In this document: one piece after another, positions 1-10,397 of the stretch | How positions within the stretch are numbered: the stretch's first letter is position 1 | Layout: each line of letters begins with the position of its first letter | NCBI GenBank assembly: GCA_003255025.1 | Contig: QANY01013583.1 | Coordinates: forward strand, 1,791,194 to 1,855,193 | Direction of reading: 5' to 3' | From: Datisca glomerata | Lineage: Eukaryota > Streptophyta > Magnoliopsida > Cucurbitales > Datiscaceae | Length of the DNA: 64,000 bases | Program-made: the position numbers and the translations under genes | The notes under the pieces: model-generated | Told to the model about the DNA's origin: nothing | The model's database searches: none | Seen by the model: only the letters and a program-made list of their open reading frames with translations

Positions 1-319
1 TAGACATGCTTCCAATGGTTCATTCAGATCACCGATATAAATTAATTACTCAATACATATCCGTGCACTATCCATAACAAACAACTATTCATATCATTCA
101 AGTGTTCCATTGCTTTGAAGACATTAAAAATTACATGATCTTCTTGCACTCTTAGAATAAGTTCCCCTTTTTGCACATCAATGAGAGTTCTCCTTGTAGC
201 TAAGAATGGTCCATCAAGAATAATTGAATTTTCTTGGTTTTCCTCCCTGTCAAGAACAATAAAATCAGATGAGAAAATATATCCACATTTACCAAGACAT
301 CCTTAATACTTGCTCATAT

Positions 320-526
320 TTATCTGATAAATCGATCAGCTAACCGTAAAGATATTATTGTGGACTTAGCTTTTCCAAGACCTAGGTTCTTACAAACTGA
401 ATACAACATCAAATTGATACCGGACCCAAGATCATATAGAGCCTTCTCAAAATGAGAATTTCCAATGGTGCAAGGAAAAGAAAAACTTTCAGGATCCTTT
501 AGCTTCGGGGGCAATTTCTTTTGCAA
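320..526 (-). pseudogene. gypsy retropepsin-like protease fragment
   Basis: 68-codon open frame. LPPKLKDPESFSFPCTIG followed by a DLGSGINLM core and LGLGKAKSTIISLRLADR is the pepsin-like aspartic protease region of Athila-type polyproteins, whose catalytic motif is D-L-G rather than D-S/T-G. The frame closes soon after, and the reverse transcriptase expected further downstream lies outside the window. Confidence 0.8.
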
Positions 527-2034
527 GATAACACTTCATTCCTCAGTAAGTGCAACTGTCTCATATTTCTTTAGCTTTCTCTTTTTCGAGAGAATTTTTC
601 TTCATAAATTTGACATAGCTCAGTATTTATTCCAAAGCATCGATAAAAGAGATGTTTATATGTAGTTTCCTAAACACATCAAGAAACATGGAGAGCTGCT
701 TGTTAAATTTCTGCTTTTACAATAGCTAAGGGAATGGAATAGATAGGACATAAGGTGGAGGATTATCGGGAAAGAGCTTTGACTTATGCTTGTCTTCTTT
801 CTTTTCCGAGTTCTCAATAAAATCACCACCTGCAACCTCAGTTTGTGCTCCAATTGGCTGAGAGCTTTAAACTGTTGATTTCTTCAGTTCTACTAACTCC
901 TTTCCATTATGAAGGGTATTGGTGTTTACTTGTTCTTTTGGATTCCTCTCAGTGTTGCTCGGTAGAGAACCTTGTGATCTTTGAGTTAGTATTTTTTACA
1001 ATTGACCCATTCAGAGCTCTAAATTCTGAATAGATGCAACTTGGTTCTGAATACTAGTTTTTTGCATTTGAAGTATAGCATCCGTTCTTGCCATAAATTC
1101 ATTAGTATTGATGGTGAGCTGGGCAAGAGCATTTTCTAAAGAAGATTTAGGCTGGTGAAGCTGAAATTGAGGCAGAGTAACATATGGTGGATTCATCATA
1201 TTATGACTATTCTTCCAAGAGATATTAGAGTGATTTCGTCACCCTTGGTAGTAAGTGTTGGAGAATGAGTTATTCTGTCTGCTGTAATTCTCAACAAAAT
1301 TAACATATTCTGACTGAAAAGGAGCAAAGGGATTACCGGCTTGACACAGTACTAGGATGAGATCCATTGCATAAATTATAAAAATCTCGTGTACCATGAA
1401 TAACACTAGCATTGACGGTGAAATAAATCAATTGTTTGGACAGTGTAGCTACTTAAGCAGTGAGAGCGGTGAGAGCATCAACTTCATGAACTGCATGAAT
1501 ATTTTTCGGTACGTTACGCTCAGTCGGTCATTGATAGGCATTAGCAACCATTTCTTGAAGCAGAGCATATATCTCCTCATGTGCTTTTCCCAGTAAAGCA
1601 CCTTATGCTGCTGCATCCACTAGTGTCCTCATGGAATTTCCCAATCCACTATAGAAAGTTTGGACTTGTATCCATTTAGGGAGTCCATGATGTGGGCATC
1701 CTCTCAACATCTCTTTAAATCTATCACAAGCTTCATAAAGAGACTCCATATCTTATTGGACAAAGGTAGTGATCTTATTCCTCATCTTGGTTGTTTTAGC
1801 AGTTGGAAAGAATTTAACCAAAAATTTCTTAGAAAGTTCATTCAAAGTGGTGATTGATCCAGCAGATAAAGAGTTCAACCAACTCTTAGACTTATCTCGA
1901 AGTGAAAATGAGAATAATCTCAGCCTAATTGTATCAGTTGAGACATTGTTGTGCTTGAATGTCTCACAAATTTAGAGAAAAGTGGCTATGTGAACATTTG
2001 AATCATCATTAGGCAGACCGCTGAACTGATTTTC

Positions 2035-2310
2035 TTACACCATGTGAATGATAGCCAGCTTAATCTCAAAGTTGTTGGCATTAATAACAGGGCGTTGAAT
2101 GACATATGCGGCCTCATTGACCACTGGCATAGCATAGTTCTGAATTGCCCGCTTATATTGGTTGTTCACGATTTCAGAATTTTCTCTAGCGTCTTCCATG
2201 AGTTCTTGATTGTTTTTAGAAGCTTCTCTCCTCACTTTTCTATTACGACGACAAGTTCGCTCAATTTCCAAATTTAGGGGAGTCAACTTTTCACTTCCAA
2301 ATTTTCTCAT
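2035..2310 (-). pseudogene. gypsy gag N-terminal fragment
   Basis: Open frame of 91 codons beginning MRKFGSEKLT and ending at a stop after IIHMV. It carries basic IERTCRRNRK residues followed by the NYAMP and ANNFEIKLAIIHMV motifs seen at the start of Athila-type Gag proteins. In intact relatives the frame continues (MVQ...); here it stops, so the gag is broken. It begins about 115 bp downstream of the predicted primer-binding site, as expected for the first gene of the element. Confidence 0.8.
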
Positions 2311-2424
2311 ACACCTTAGAGAACTCCTGAAAATTCAAAACAGTAAACAACCGTAAATAATAAAAAATTAAGACTCAAAGTAAAATTAAGGATATGTAAT
2401 TACAATGTTAATAAACAAAATCAA

Positions 2425-2442
2425 TCGCCAGCAAGAGCGCCA
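2425..2442 (-). other. Primer-binding site, degenerate tRNA-Asp type
   Basis: On the minus strand the 18 bases TGGCGCTCTTGCTGGCGA match the usual Athila/Tat primer site complementary to the tRNA-Asp 3' end (TGGCGCCGTTGCCGGGGA) at 14 of 18 positions. It lies six bases beyond the predicted LTR end. The tRNA assignment rests on knowledge of the family. Confidence 0.6.
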
Positions 2443-2448
2443 AAAACT

Positions 2449-3713
2449 TGTTATGAATTTTTTTATAGCGCAAGTGTATACTATCGTTGCCAAGTAATAA
2501 AATTCTATGAAAATAGAGTACAGTCTACAAGATTGATTAATATTAATTATTGATATTAACTAGATCCTAATTTTAATTGAGAAAATGAAAAGCTGGGATT
2601 TTTGAATAAAAAACTAAACTAAAAAGATTAATACTTGATAAGGATAAATGATTCAAATTTGAATAATTAAAAGCTCTAGAGTTTTTGATTTTACCAAACC
2701 AAATATGCTCACAACTTTAAATCTCAATCAATCAATATTTTTCATAATATCGATGGCAACTTTCTCTAAAGTAATTATCAATTTTTTTCAAGCATCGATG
2801 ACAATAAATCAAAAATACTAATCCCACATCTCTGTCAAGATTTAATATTTTGAAACTCGTTAAGCACATGAAATTATAATTGCTACACTAGATCCATAAT
2901 CATCTCTAACTTATGAAATTCTAATAGTGTTATAAACAAAAACAAATTTAATCATCACTTCTGAATCTTAGAATTAAATCTAAAATCATGCAATAGTTGG
3001 TCAGACGATCACAAGTATTAAGAACGGATTATAACATACACTAAGAATGAATAAATATCGTTTGAATTAAAAAATCAAAATTAAAGAACAATCATGGTTT
3101 GGCTACGTCGTAGCCCTAGATAAGAAAATTAGAACACATTCAAATAAAAAAATATCCTAATAATATTTATGAGCATAGTGGAGAAGAGAATAAAAACTAG
3201 ATTTGAGGATGAAATTGAAATTGAGATCCGTCTACCCGTTGGATCTATCTTCGTTTCCTCTCCAAAAAGCTATCTTCTTTGCCTCTCATGTCCAAAAGTC
3301 CCCAGATAACCCTAAAATATTCTATTTATACACTAGGCTTTGATAAGGATAAAATAGGAGGAAAAAATTGTAGAAAACATAAAATTATTATCGCTCAACA
3401 TCGTGACGCTAGCAATCTGCTTGTCCTTGCCAGTGTCCAGCGCTGTGGCGCTAAGATGCCAGCGCCCAGGTGCTGGCATGCTGCTTGCACCTAGTGTCAC
3501 GACTTTGGTCCTTCTGTCCAGGTCAATTCTTTTATCATTTTAAACGTAATTTACCTTCCAACTCTTTCAAAAATCAACCAAAATGCATTTAAATATCATA
3601 CCTACAAAATAAAAATAAAATAAACATAAATCAAACGTTAAAACTCAAAGAACCAACAAATTAAAATTAAGATTATTTAAAATATAAGTGTAAAACACAC
3701 TCGTCGATAAACA
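2449..3713 (-). repeat. 5' LTR of the Athila-like element
   Basis: About 1265 bp bounded by TG...CA on the minus strand (starts TGTTTATCGACGAG, ends CATAACA), directly followed by the primer site and gag. Near its inner end it carries the CGCAAGTGTATAC and AAGTAATAAA motifs common in plant Athila LTRs. The 76-codon-scale open frame around 3279-3494 is only a GC-richer LTR patch (repeated AGCGCC/GCGCCAGC) and is not called as a gene. The second LTR lies outside the window, so the outer boundary is inferred. Confidence 0.65.
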
Positions 3714-6000
3714 TAACCATGCGTTTGCATTTACAATCTAGTCATGAGTTCTAAACCTTCGTCGATTGTTTGGGTTTATATGGGCCTACAATTAACAAGG
3801 ATGTTTGTGCTGTACTTAAATCTTTTAAAGGAAAGTGACCAAAGGGAGTGAGTCCAGATTTCAAATTTTCTTCTCTGTTTGATGGGTTTAAAGTAGAAAA
3901 TGAATGCAAAAAGAATTTTGAACAATTTCATATAATTTTGTATTCCGAAGTGAATAAATTAAGTTATTACTAAGAAATACTGTTTTTCTCATATTGATAA
4001 AAGAAATGAGATGAGTGAATCATGTTAGCGTTGAATAAAAACTAACTAACTGGTCAGAAGACAAGTCAGTGATCAGAAAAGCCAGAATTAGAATTGATCC
4101 TCATAAGCAGCCCAAACCTTTGGCTTCCTTTGGACCGATAATTTTGTTAATTAAGTAGTATTGAAAAGAATAAAAAGAAAGTTCCAATAGGGAGAATTTA
4201 CAAGATATTTAGTATGAACCCAACGTATTAATTTTGAAATGGCAATATTCTTATGTAATTTTTCTTCAAATTTTCTAGACCACTAGACTATCGGTAGTCA
4301 AAGCAATTCTCTATTTTCTTCTCTAATATGATATTTTGATAGAAAAGGGGTTTGTTGAAGTTCAAATTTGGCAGACCAGTAATTTTCATGACAAAACTTG
4401 AATAAGTAATGATTGAGTACTAGTACTAATTTCGATCAGCTCAGTAGGAATCAATCACAAATAAGATATTCAAAAAGTAATTACGGTCGATGAATAAATT
4501 GTGGTGACCTCTCAACATGGATGACCCCGAACTATCAATCGAGAGATCATGCTGAACTTTCTGTAATAAGAATTTTCGAGCTAATGACTTAGATTTTCTT
4601 AAAGACTATTGTTGGCAGGAAAGGGATGGGCTCAAGCTAGATACTAGATAGATATTGTACTACATCTAAGAGGTCGAGGTATTCGCCCATAACATGCTTC
4701 TTTGATCTCTAAATTCGAATGATATTTAGAAATTGAAGTGGTTTTCATTGGAAATATATACTTAAAAACAGTTCTACAATATTCATTACTTGTGGGTCTC
4801 ATGTGAAATTCACTGATGTGATCACATGTAGAGATATTAATCTGGGAGTTTAGGTAATATTAATCTGTGAGTTTAGGTAAAATATGAGTTTACCTACTAA
4901 ATAAAATACCCATGCTAACTTTTAGTACCTATATCCAACTAGTACCCATGGCAAACACGAGGATTTTATTTTTTACATCTCTAATCACCTTTACATGATA
5001 GTATTTAAACCAGTAGTTGTTGCCATTTTAAGAACGGGTTATTTGGAAATTTGTATTCTTTCCATTTTGGTTAAGAATTTTTATACCCTTTTTAAAAATA
5101 CATAATTTTATACTCCTCGCCCACCACAATCAATATCAAGCAATTTTTACTCTCTCCTTCCTCATCATTTCTTTATTTTCCCTATGCAAAATCAAATCTA
5201 CCTAATAACGTTTTGTTTGCTTCTCTCTTTCGTGAGTTAGGGTTCTCGAAAGTGGGGGAATAGAGTTGTTCGAAGAGCTTCGCCTGAGAGAGGGTTCGCC
5301 TGAGCTCGTCACCGCGACTCTCACTAGTTTTCATCGTGAGACTCGTCACTGTGCTTGGTTTTTGTCACCGTTGGTCTCGTTTTCTTCTCTGATTTTCTTT
5401 ATTTTTTCCCGTGGACCACAACGCGAGCCTTGTCGCCACAGCTACTGCATCGTCGCCACCACCATTACTTCGTCGTCTAGTATTCTATTACCTTAGTTTC
5501 TCTCTTTACAACATATTAAGTCTCTCTTTTAATTCATTCTAAGACGAACGACAAGGGTCCTGAAATTACAGAGGGTCACGCGACACTGCCTAGCCTCATC
5601 GCCACTGTGATTTTAAGTTTAGGGTTTTGAGGGTACTATACAAGGTCGTGATTTGGAAGAAAACGTGATGGCTTATGCTTTTTTCTTCTCTTCCACAAAA
5701 TTTTTTTGGTCAAGTTTTTATTTCTTAGTGTGTCTTTGTCCTTTGGATCGTTATTTGGGTTGTAATGGAATCTACTTCATCGCCAAAATATTTGTCTGCA
5801 CATAGACTTCAGATCCTACAACAAAGAAATTTATAGGGGGAACATTTGACAGAGATGTGTGTGATGACTACTTCTTTGACATACTTCTACTTAAATTGCG
5901 CATAAATTATGTGTTTCATTGATTTTTTTGCCTGAGCTTTTGATGTTGGGGTTCTGAGTTTGATTTCATCTAGTTGTTCTGTGTTTAGGTATTCTATTAG
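3714..6000. other. Intergenic, no gene recognised
   Basis: AT-rich sequence. A GC-richer patch with pyrimidine-rich leader-like sequence at 5100-5500 contains a 76-codon open frame (5266-5496) rich in Ser and Arg. It matches nothing recognised and looks like a former 5' leader or transposon remnant rather than a coding gene. From 5640 to 6000 the sequence could be intron of the PIP5K relic that follows. Confidence 0.4.
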
Positions 6001-6030
6001 GAAGCACGCTTTGATAATGCGGAGATTGCG

Positions 6031-6171
6031 ATGAATGATTTTGAAACAAAGGAGAAATTATGGACTAGATTTCCACTTGAAGGATTGAAGATTACACCAC
6101 CACATCAATCTGTGGAGTTTCGCTGGAAGGATTATTGGTCAATGGTGTTTAGAAATCTTCTCAGTGTTTAA
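6031..6171 (+). pseudogene. PIP5K single-exon relic
   Basis: The translation contains [16 protein letters not shown], then [19 protein letters not shown]. This matches the conserved start of the kinase domain of plant phosphatidylinositol-4-phosphate 5-kinases (typically FWTRFPPEGTKTTPPHQS and FRWKDYCPLVFR). The family continues with a LFxVDPADYMLAICG segment; here a TAA follows within a few codons and the rest of the kinase domain (about 380 residues) is absent. No N-terminal MORN repeats were seen upstream. It is therefore a one-exon remnant of a membrane-lipid kinase gene. The family call is from remembered consensus and is fairly firm because of the uninterrupted motif. Confidence 0.75.
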
Positions 6172-6473
6172 AGAAAATACTCAAGATAACTTTAAACCTG
6201 AGAACCAGACTGAACTGGGGTCTTAAGGTGGTCGATCTTCATTAACCATGTTGATCGAGTTTTTAGCTATTTTGTTTGCTATTGTGAACCATCATACTGA
6301 CTGTTGCAATTTTGGGTATAAAATGACTTGTCATTTTGTTAGAAATAAGAACTGTTGTTTGATTTTGTTATAATGTTGTCTCATCTCGTCGAAATATACT
6401 GATTTTACACTAGTTATAAGGTTCCAACTTCTCCTTAACACCTAGTGACGAGCTTACTAGACAACATATTTAA

Positions 6474-6700
6474 AGAGAAAAAAACTACTTGAAGGATTTA
6501 AGTAGTAAAAAATTACTACTTGAACCCTTCAATTAGTGATTTGCTTACTGAACAATAGATTTCAGGAGAAAAAACTACTTAAGAGGTTCAAGTTGTAAAA
6601 AATTATTACTTGAACCCTTCAAGTAGTGACAAGTTTACAGGTCAATAAACTACATGAGGAAAACAAACTACTTGAATGGTAGTTATAAATAACTACTTGA
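6474..6700. repeat. Tandem palindromic ACTACTTGAA repeat, locus 1
   Basis: Roughly 110-bp units, each with an ACTACTTGAA-(G/A)G-(A/T)TTCAAGTAGT type inverted repeat and a second, opposite TTACTACTTGAACCCTTC arm, spaced by GAC.AGTTTAC-like sequence. About two and a half units, ending at 6700 beside a CACTACAAC motif. The same palindrome family recurs at 12199-12358 and 15157-15240. Confidence 0.7.
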
Positions 6701-6735
6701 CACTACAACAAATATGATATTCTACAGCTTTCAGC
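6701..6735 (+). mobile_element. Possible CACTA transposon left terminus
   Basis: CACTACAACAAATATG begins exactly where the tandem repeat ends and fits the CACTA consensus for En/Spm terminal repeats. The sequence behind it (6840-7400) looks like a gene leader, with a CAG|GTAAGG splice-like site near 7008. No matching TTGTAGTG end was found downstream, so this is only a candidate. Confidence 0.3.
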
Positions 6736-6839
6736 AACAAGGTTTGTTACTTTCTCTTGTAGAATAGGTACATCAATTACATTTTAAGAAACCCCTGTAA
6801 ATCATAATCTTGTTAAAAGGAAAAAAACGGTGATAAAAA

Positions 6840-7640
6840 TTTTATTCGCGCCTAAATGAATAAAACTTTGCACCTCATCTCTCGTTCCCTCATTTTAGCT
6901 TTTAGAGTCTTAGATAGAAGGAAGCCAAGAGAGAAAGAAAACCCCAGCCTCACGCTTTAGCTGCCTTGACTCTCTCAGCCTCACTCTCGCCTCACCTCAA
7001 GCTTCTCAGGTAAGGTCTGTCTCTCTTTCATTTGATTTTGAAATTTGTCCCTCTGCCTCCCTCGACTATCTTCGTCTCTCATCTATTCACAGATTGAAGC
7101 TTCTAATGGTCATAGACGAGTCTCTCTATTTTGATTTCTGGGGCAAAGAACAATGGTTTAATTTTGAGCAGTTGTCTTCATTCTGCAATTGTTTCTCTCT
7201 GAATGGTGTGGGTTTGTTGCTGCTCGCCCCTCACTCATCCCTCTTTCCGAGCTCTACTCACTATCAGGCCACTGATGTCTCTCTCTCTTTCTCTCTAGAT
7301 CTGTCTCTTTCTCTATCGTACTTTATCTCGATCTCACTATCTCAATCTCGCTGGTGGTTTGTTTTCTCTTTTTCTCTACACGATAGAGGTAAGCCTTGAG
7401 TAACGCTGAGAGTCCTAAAAAGTGTATATTAGGGCTTAATTTGTCATTGCCTTATAGAGGTGTCAAGCTCTGGGTGAGTTTATGAAATACCTCCAATTTG
7501 TATGTAATTTCTAGGTTTAATGAGTGGTGTTAATGATGGAGATGTGTGTTAATTTCTTGTATTTTTCAGTACATTGACTCGAGGTAACTGTTGAATCCTT
7601 GGTGTCTCTGGTTATTTTTCGATAACTTAGATTGTAGTAG
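6840..7640 (+). other. Leader-like CT-rich region, no gene recognised
   Basis: A TCTC-rich stretch with an AG|GTAAG-like donor near 7008 and a 101-codon open frame (7094-7399) of low-complexity Ser/Leu/Phe composition. The composition is that of a plant 5' leader read as protein, so it is not called as a gene. It could have been the 5' part of the CLT pseudogene that follows, or transposon-borne sequence. Confidence 0.3.
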
Positions 7641-7777
7641 AATCACTAGGTTTTTCTTTGGTAGGAATTATGAAAAGAAATGGTAAATTTAAAAAGATTA
7701 TGGTATTTGTACTAACTGCTATGCATATTCCACAACCATGCTTCTTGGACCGTCCATACCAATATTGAGTCAGGTAC

Positions 7778-8828
7778 TTACTCTTTTCTTTTTGGTAAAG
7801 TATGAACTTCAAGGAGATTGAGTTCTTCTTGGGTCATGGTTGTGCCTAATGGGTTTGGTGGATTAGTGACCAAAACATCTTTGACTTTGAAGTTAAGGTT
7901 GTTGACTTCTTGATAGGCTTCCGCCATTGCAGTTGCTGTTATTCTGAAGCCGTTGGAGCTTGAACAATGTATTAGAACAATTTCAACTCCTGTTTGCCAT
8001 TTAAGATTCATGTCAAACCTGCCCATGGTGATATTTTAATGTTTTAATTGATGAAATGCATGTTCTTTGCTAAGGCACATGTTTCGCAAGACTCTAGGAA
8101 GAAGAAAAGCTTCACCAGGCTTAGCCCAACAGAACATTAGAATCTCATTAGCAAAAGTTGCACCTACTGTGAGCATTAGCTTATTAGACTCACGAGCATT
8201 AGCTTATTAGACTCACACTTTACTTTGTTCCCTTGAATTTTAGCCATGAACTCTACCAGTTCCTGCACAATTAATAAATTATTTTCCAACTTTTAGTACT
8301 TTAATCTATCAGGCTTTACATTTCTCCTTTTTTAGACAAGAACCTACTCTTTTCAATACAGGTAAGCCATGATAGTCTTGGAAGAGAGCCAATTCTTTGA
8401 ACATAGATTCTCAATTTCTCTTCAACCCCACTACTTCTGGGTTATTGGCTAGCCATTCCTCAAGAAGGTCAAAGGAGAGCTGCATCAGAAAATAAAGCTA
8501 CATTATCATATAATGTGAGTACACTATAGCTAGCATTCATTTAAGTAGTGCATAGACATTTTTAGTGCATAAAGTTCAAATTTTAGAGTGACCCGGTTTA
8601 GTAGCAGTAGAATGTGACTTAAGTAGTATTGATATTTACATTGAAACTAAAATTAAGATTGAGATTGAGTTTGGATTTGATTCTGACCTGGTTTTCAGCA
8701 AGACCCATTTGAATAATTCCAGTAGGATTATGAAGATGATGATAAAGGTTCTTCTCGTACTCTTGCCACCTAAAGAAGTAGGAGGAGTCATGGCCATGTG
8801 AATCACAACTAGCTTTCTTAGACAACAT
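7778..8828 (-). pseudogene. ACC synthase pseudogene
   Basis: Relic of 1-aminocyclopropane-1-carboxylate synthase, the PLP enzyme that commits S-adenosylmethionine to ethylene. Exon 1 (8828-8688, 47 codons) starts [18 protein letters not shown] and ends at the family hallmark [11 protein letters not shown] before a GT donor. Exon 2 (from 8479) reads LSFDLLEEWLANNPEVVGLK, then has a 2-base insertion before SMFKELALFQDYHGLP. The last part reads TVGATFANEILMFC, PGEAFLLP, then RFDMNLKWQTGVEIVLIHC and VTNPPNPLGTTMTQEELN. A 23-bp tandem duplication (8171-8216) and an insertion of unrelated sequence after AFLLP destroy the frame. The PLP-lysine region and C-terminus are absent. It sits inside an intron of the opposite-strand CLT pseudogene. 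Confidence 0.85.
8171..8216. repeat. 23-bp perfect tandem duplication
   Basis: Two adjacent identical copies of a 23-mer starting GAGCATTAGCTTATTAGACT (8171-8193 and 8194-8216). It interrupts the ACC-synthase reading frame between the FMAKIQGNK and TVGATFANE segments. Confidence 0.9.
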
Positions 8829-10397
8829 GTTTCAATCAACTTACTGACCTTTTAGCTACTTATTACTTAATAGCACACAGATAGAGAAACGAGGCTTATC
8901 TTTTATGATTTATCTGAAATGTATCTCTTTGACAAGTTCATGATCTGTTCTAAATGCTTCCAAGTTTTAATTTTGTTTGAAATTCTGATTTGATTGTAAA
9001 ATTGATGCAACCTTAGTTACGGTGCAATATGCTTGTATTTGATAACCAATTTCTTTTCTCAGTTATGGCATATACAAAATTTAGTCTCTGTTATGGGATG
9101 GAACATAATCAGAATATTGTAATTTATATAAAAAATGCATTAATCATAAAAAAGTAACTTATTTTCCATATTTGTTTTTGTTTTCCATTAAAATATTTCT
9201 TAATGTTTGGTTTTCTTGTTGACCTATTTGGTGTGGCAGCTGATCTTTTCTGCTCTACTATTGGGCAAGAGGTACTCTTTCAATAAGATCGTTGACTGCT
9301 TAGTTGTAACTACTGGTGTTGTTGTAGCAGTCGTAGGGTACCATACCATCTTCTCTACTGCACATAAAATTAAATCAAAACAACGATGTAAAAAATATTT
9401 TTACACACATCTAGCTTGAAAGAAATAGAAAAGAAGAAGAATTTTAGGTTTTTGAACTAAAGAAAATGATGCTCCATATAAAATTATACTCTAGAAGGAA
9501 GTGCAATGTGTTTCGTTTCTTTTCAACAATTATGTCTTTCTTTCTTTTGCCATTTCCTTTTTCTAAGCTTTCAGTTCCTACGTCTTACATTACCTTTGTA
9601 CATTTTGTTTCATACCTGTAATGAACTTCACCAACTACATTTTCTTTACTTCAAATCATTGTTTAGAAATCTTTTAAAATCTTATATTTTTATAGGGCCC
9701 ATAGGATATGTGGGCCAAGATTCTAAAGACAATATTTTTCGGATTGAAAATTTTATCATGATTCAAATTTCAACTATAATGATGGATGAAATTCATAACC
9801 CTCTAGTTCTATTGTATATCATATCAATGATGATGTTCTTTTTACATTAGCAAGGCTTTTTTCTCGTCAGATTATTAACTTAAATGCTTTTGAACATACA
9901 ATTCTTATCCAGTGAGAGTGACTTTGACCGTAAAATAAGTAAATGTTGTCTTTGGCTTGCTAGAGAGAAGCAGAGTGAAACTTTTAGTGTGCATTTGAGA
10001 TTTGCATGCCCTAATTTATTGTCGTTCACGTCATTTGTTATATGGAGTTCAGTTTTTATGGCCATCACTAATGAGTAATGATTGCTTCAAGTGCTTTCTA
10101 AGCTGGTGCATCCATTATCAAGGTTTAAATAAAGAATAATTGTCATGAAATCTATTCACCCGCTCTGACGAAGATTAATATTAAGACCTTTATTATATTT
10201 CATAACAGGAGTTTGTATTTCTGGATGCTGCAACACGTCTTAAGGTATAAAATCTTTGTATTCATTTTCAGATTAATTGGACGTTTAAATTGTTTAAGCC
10301 CTTGTGCACCGGTATTTTTATATATCTTTGATCTGTCTGCTTGTAGGGAAAGTCGCTTGACATATTTGTTGCCAATTCTCTTAGATCTGGATTTCAA

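Larger units (their letters stand above)
1..2448 (-). mobile_element. Athila-like Ty3/gypsy internal region (gag and protease), decayed
   Basis: Internal part of an LTR retrotransposon read on the minus strand and cut by the left window edge. The gag N-terminus (2310 to 2035) has the typical IERTCRR and ANNFEIK signatures. Gag core reading continues through about 2000-1500 (WLNSL, CPHHGLPKWIQVQTFY, GALLGKAHEEIYALLQEM), interrupted by stop codons, and a Gln-rich C-terminal part lies at 1199-1011. The retropepsin-like domain is at 526-320 and shows LPPKLKDPESF, then YDLGSGINLM in place of the usual CDLGASINLMP. The order gag then protease, with the LTR upstream at 2449-3713, gives the orientation. 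It is clearly non-functional because of the stops. Lineage (Athila versus a close relative) is inferred from the protease motif and the tRNA-Asp-like primer site. Confidence 0.85.
7730..10397 (+). pseudogene. CRT-like (CLT) thylakoid/plastid transporter pseudogene
   Basis: Four or five exon relics in order on the plus strand match plant chloroquine-resistance-transporter-like proteins, which are plastid-envelope membrane carriers linked to glutathione and thiol export. They are: LLGPSIPILSQ ending at a CAG|GTACTT donor (7773); LVWQLIFSALLLGKRYSF, then TTGVVVAVVG (9222-9337); LWPSLM and IASSAF-stop-AGASIIK (about 10050-10122); EFVFLDAATRLK (10209-10244, flanked by AG and GT); GKSLDIFVANSLRSGFQ (10347-10397). 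Lesions seen: no AG acceptor before the LVWQ exon, a 4-base insertion after LWPSLM, and TAA replacing the usual Gln codon. The exons that should follow are missing. An ACC-synthase pseudogene lies antisense in the first intron. Confidence 0.65.

Noticed and set aside
1396..2277. Plus-strand frames across the gypsy gag
   Set aside because: Shadows of the minus-strand gag, which shows the family motifs.
7627..7812. 61-codon minus-strand frame considered as ACC-synthase continuation
   Set aside because: Its sequence does not match the family after NPLGTTMTQEELN; it overlaps the CLT LLGPSIPILSQ exon on the other strand.
9506..9850. 114-codon frame
   Set aside because: Lies in a CLT pseudogene intron; Phe/Leu-rich with no motif.
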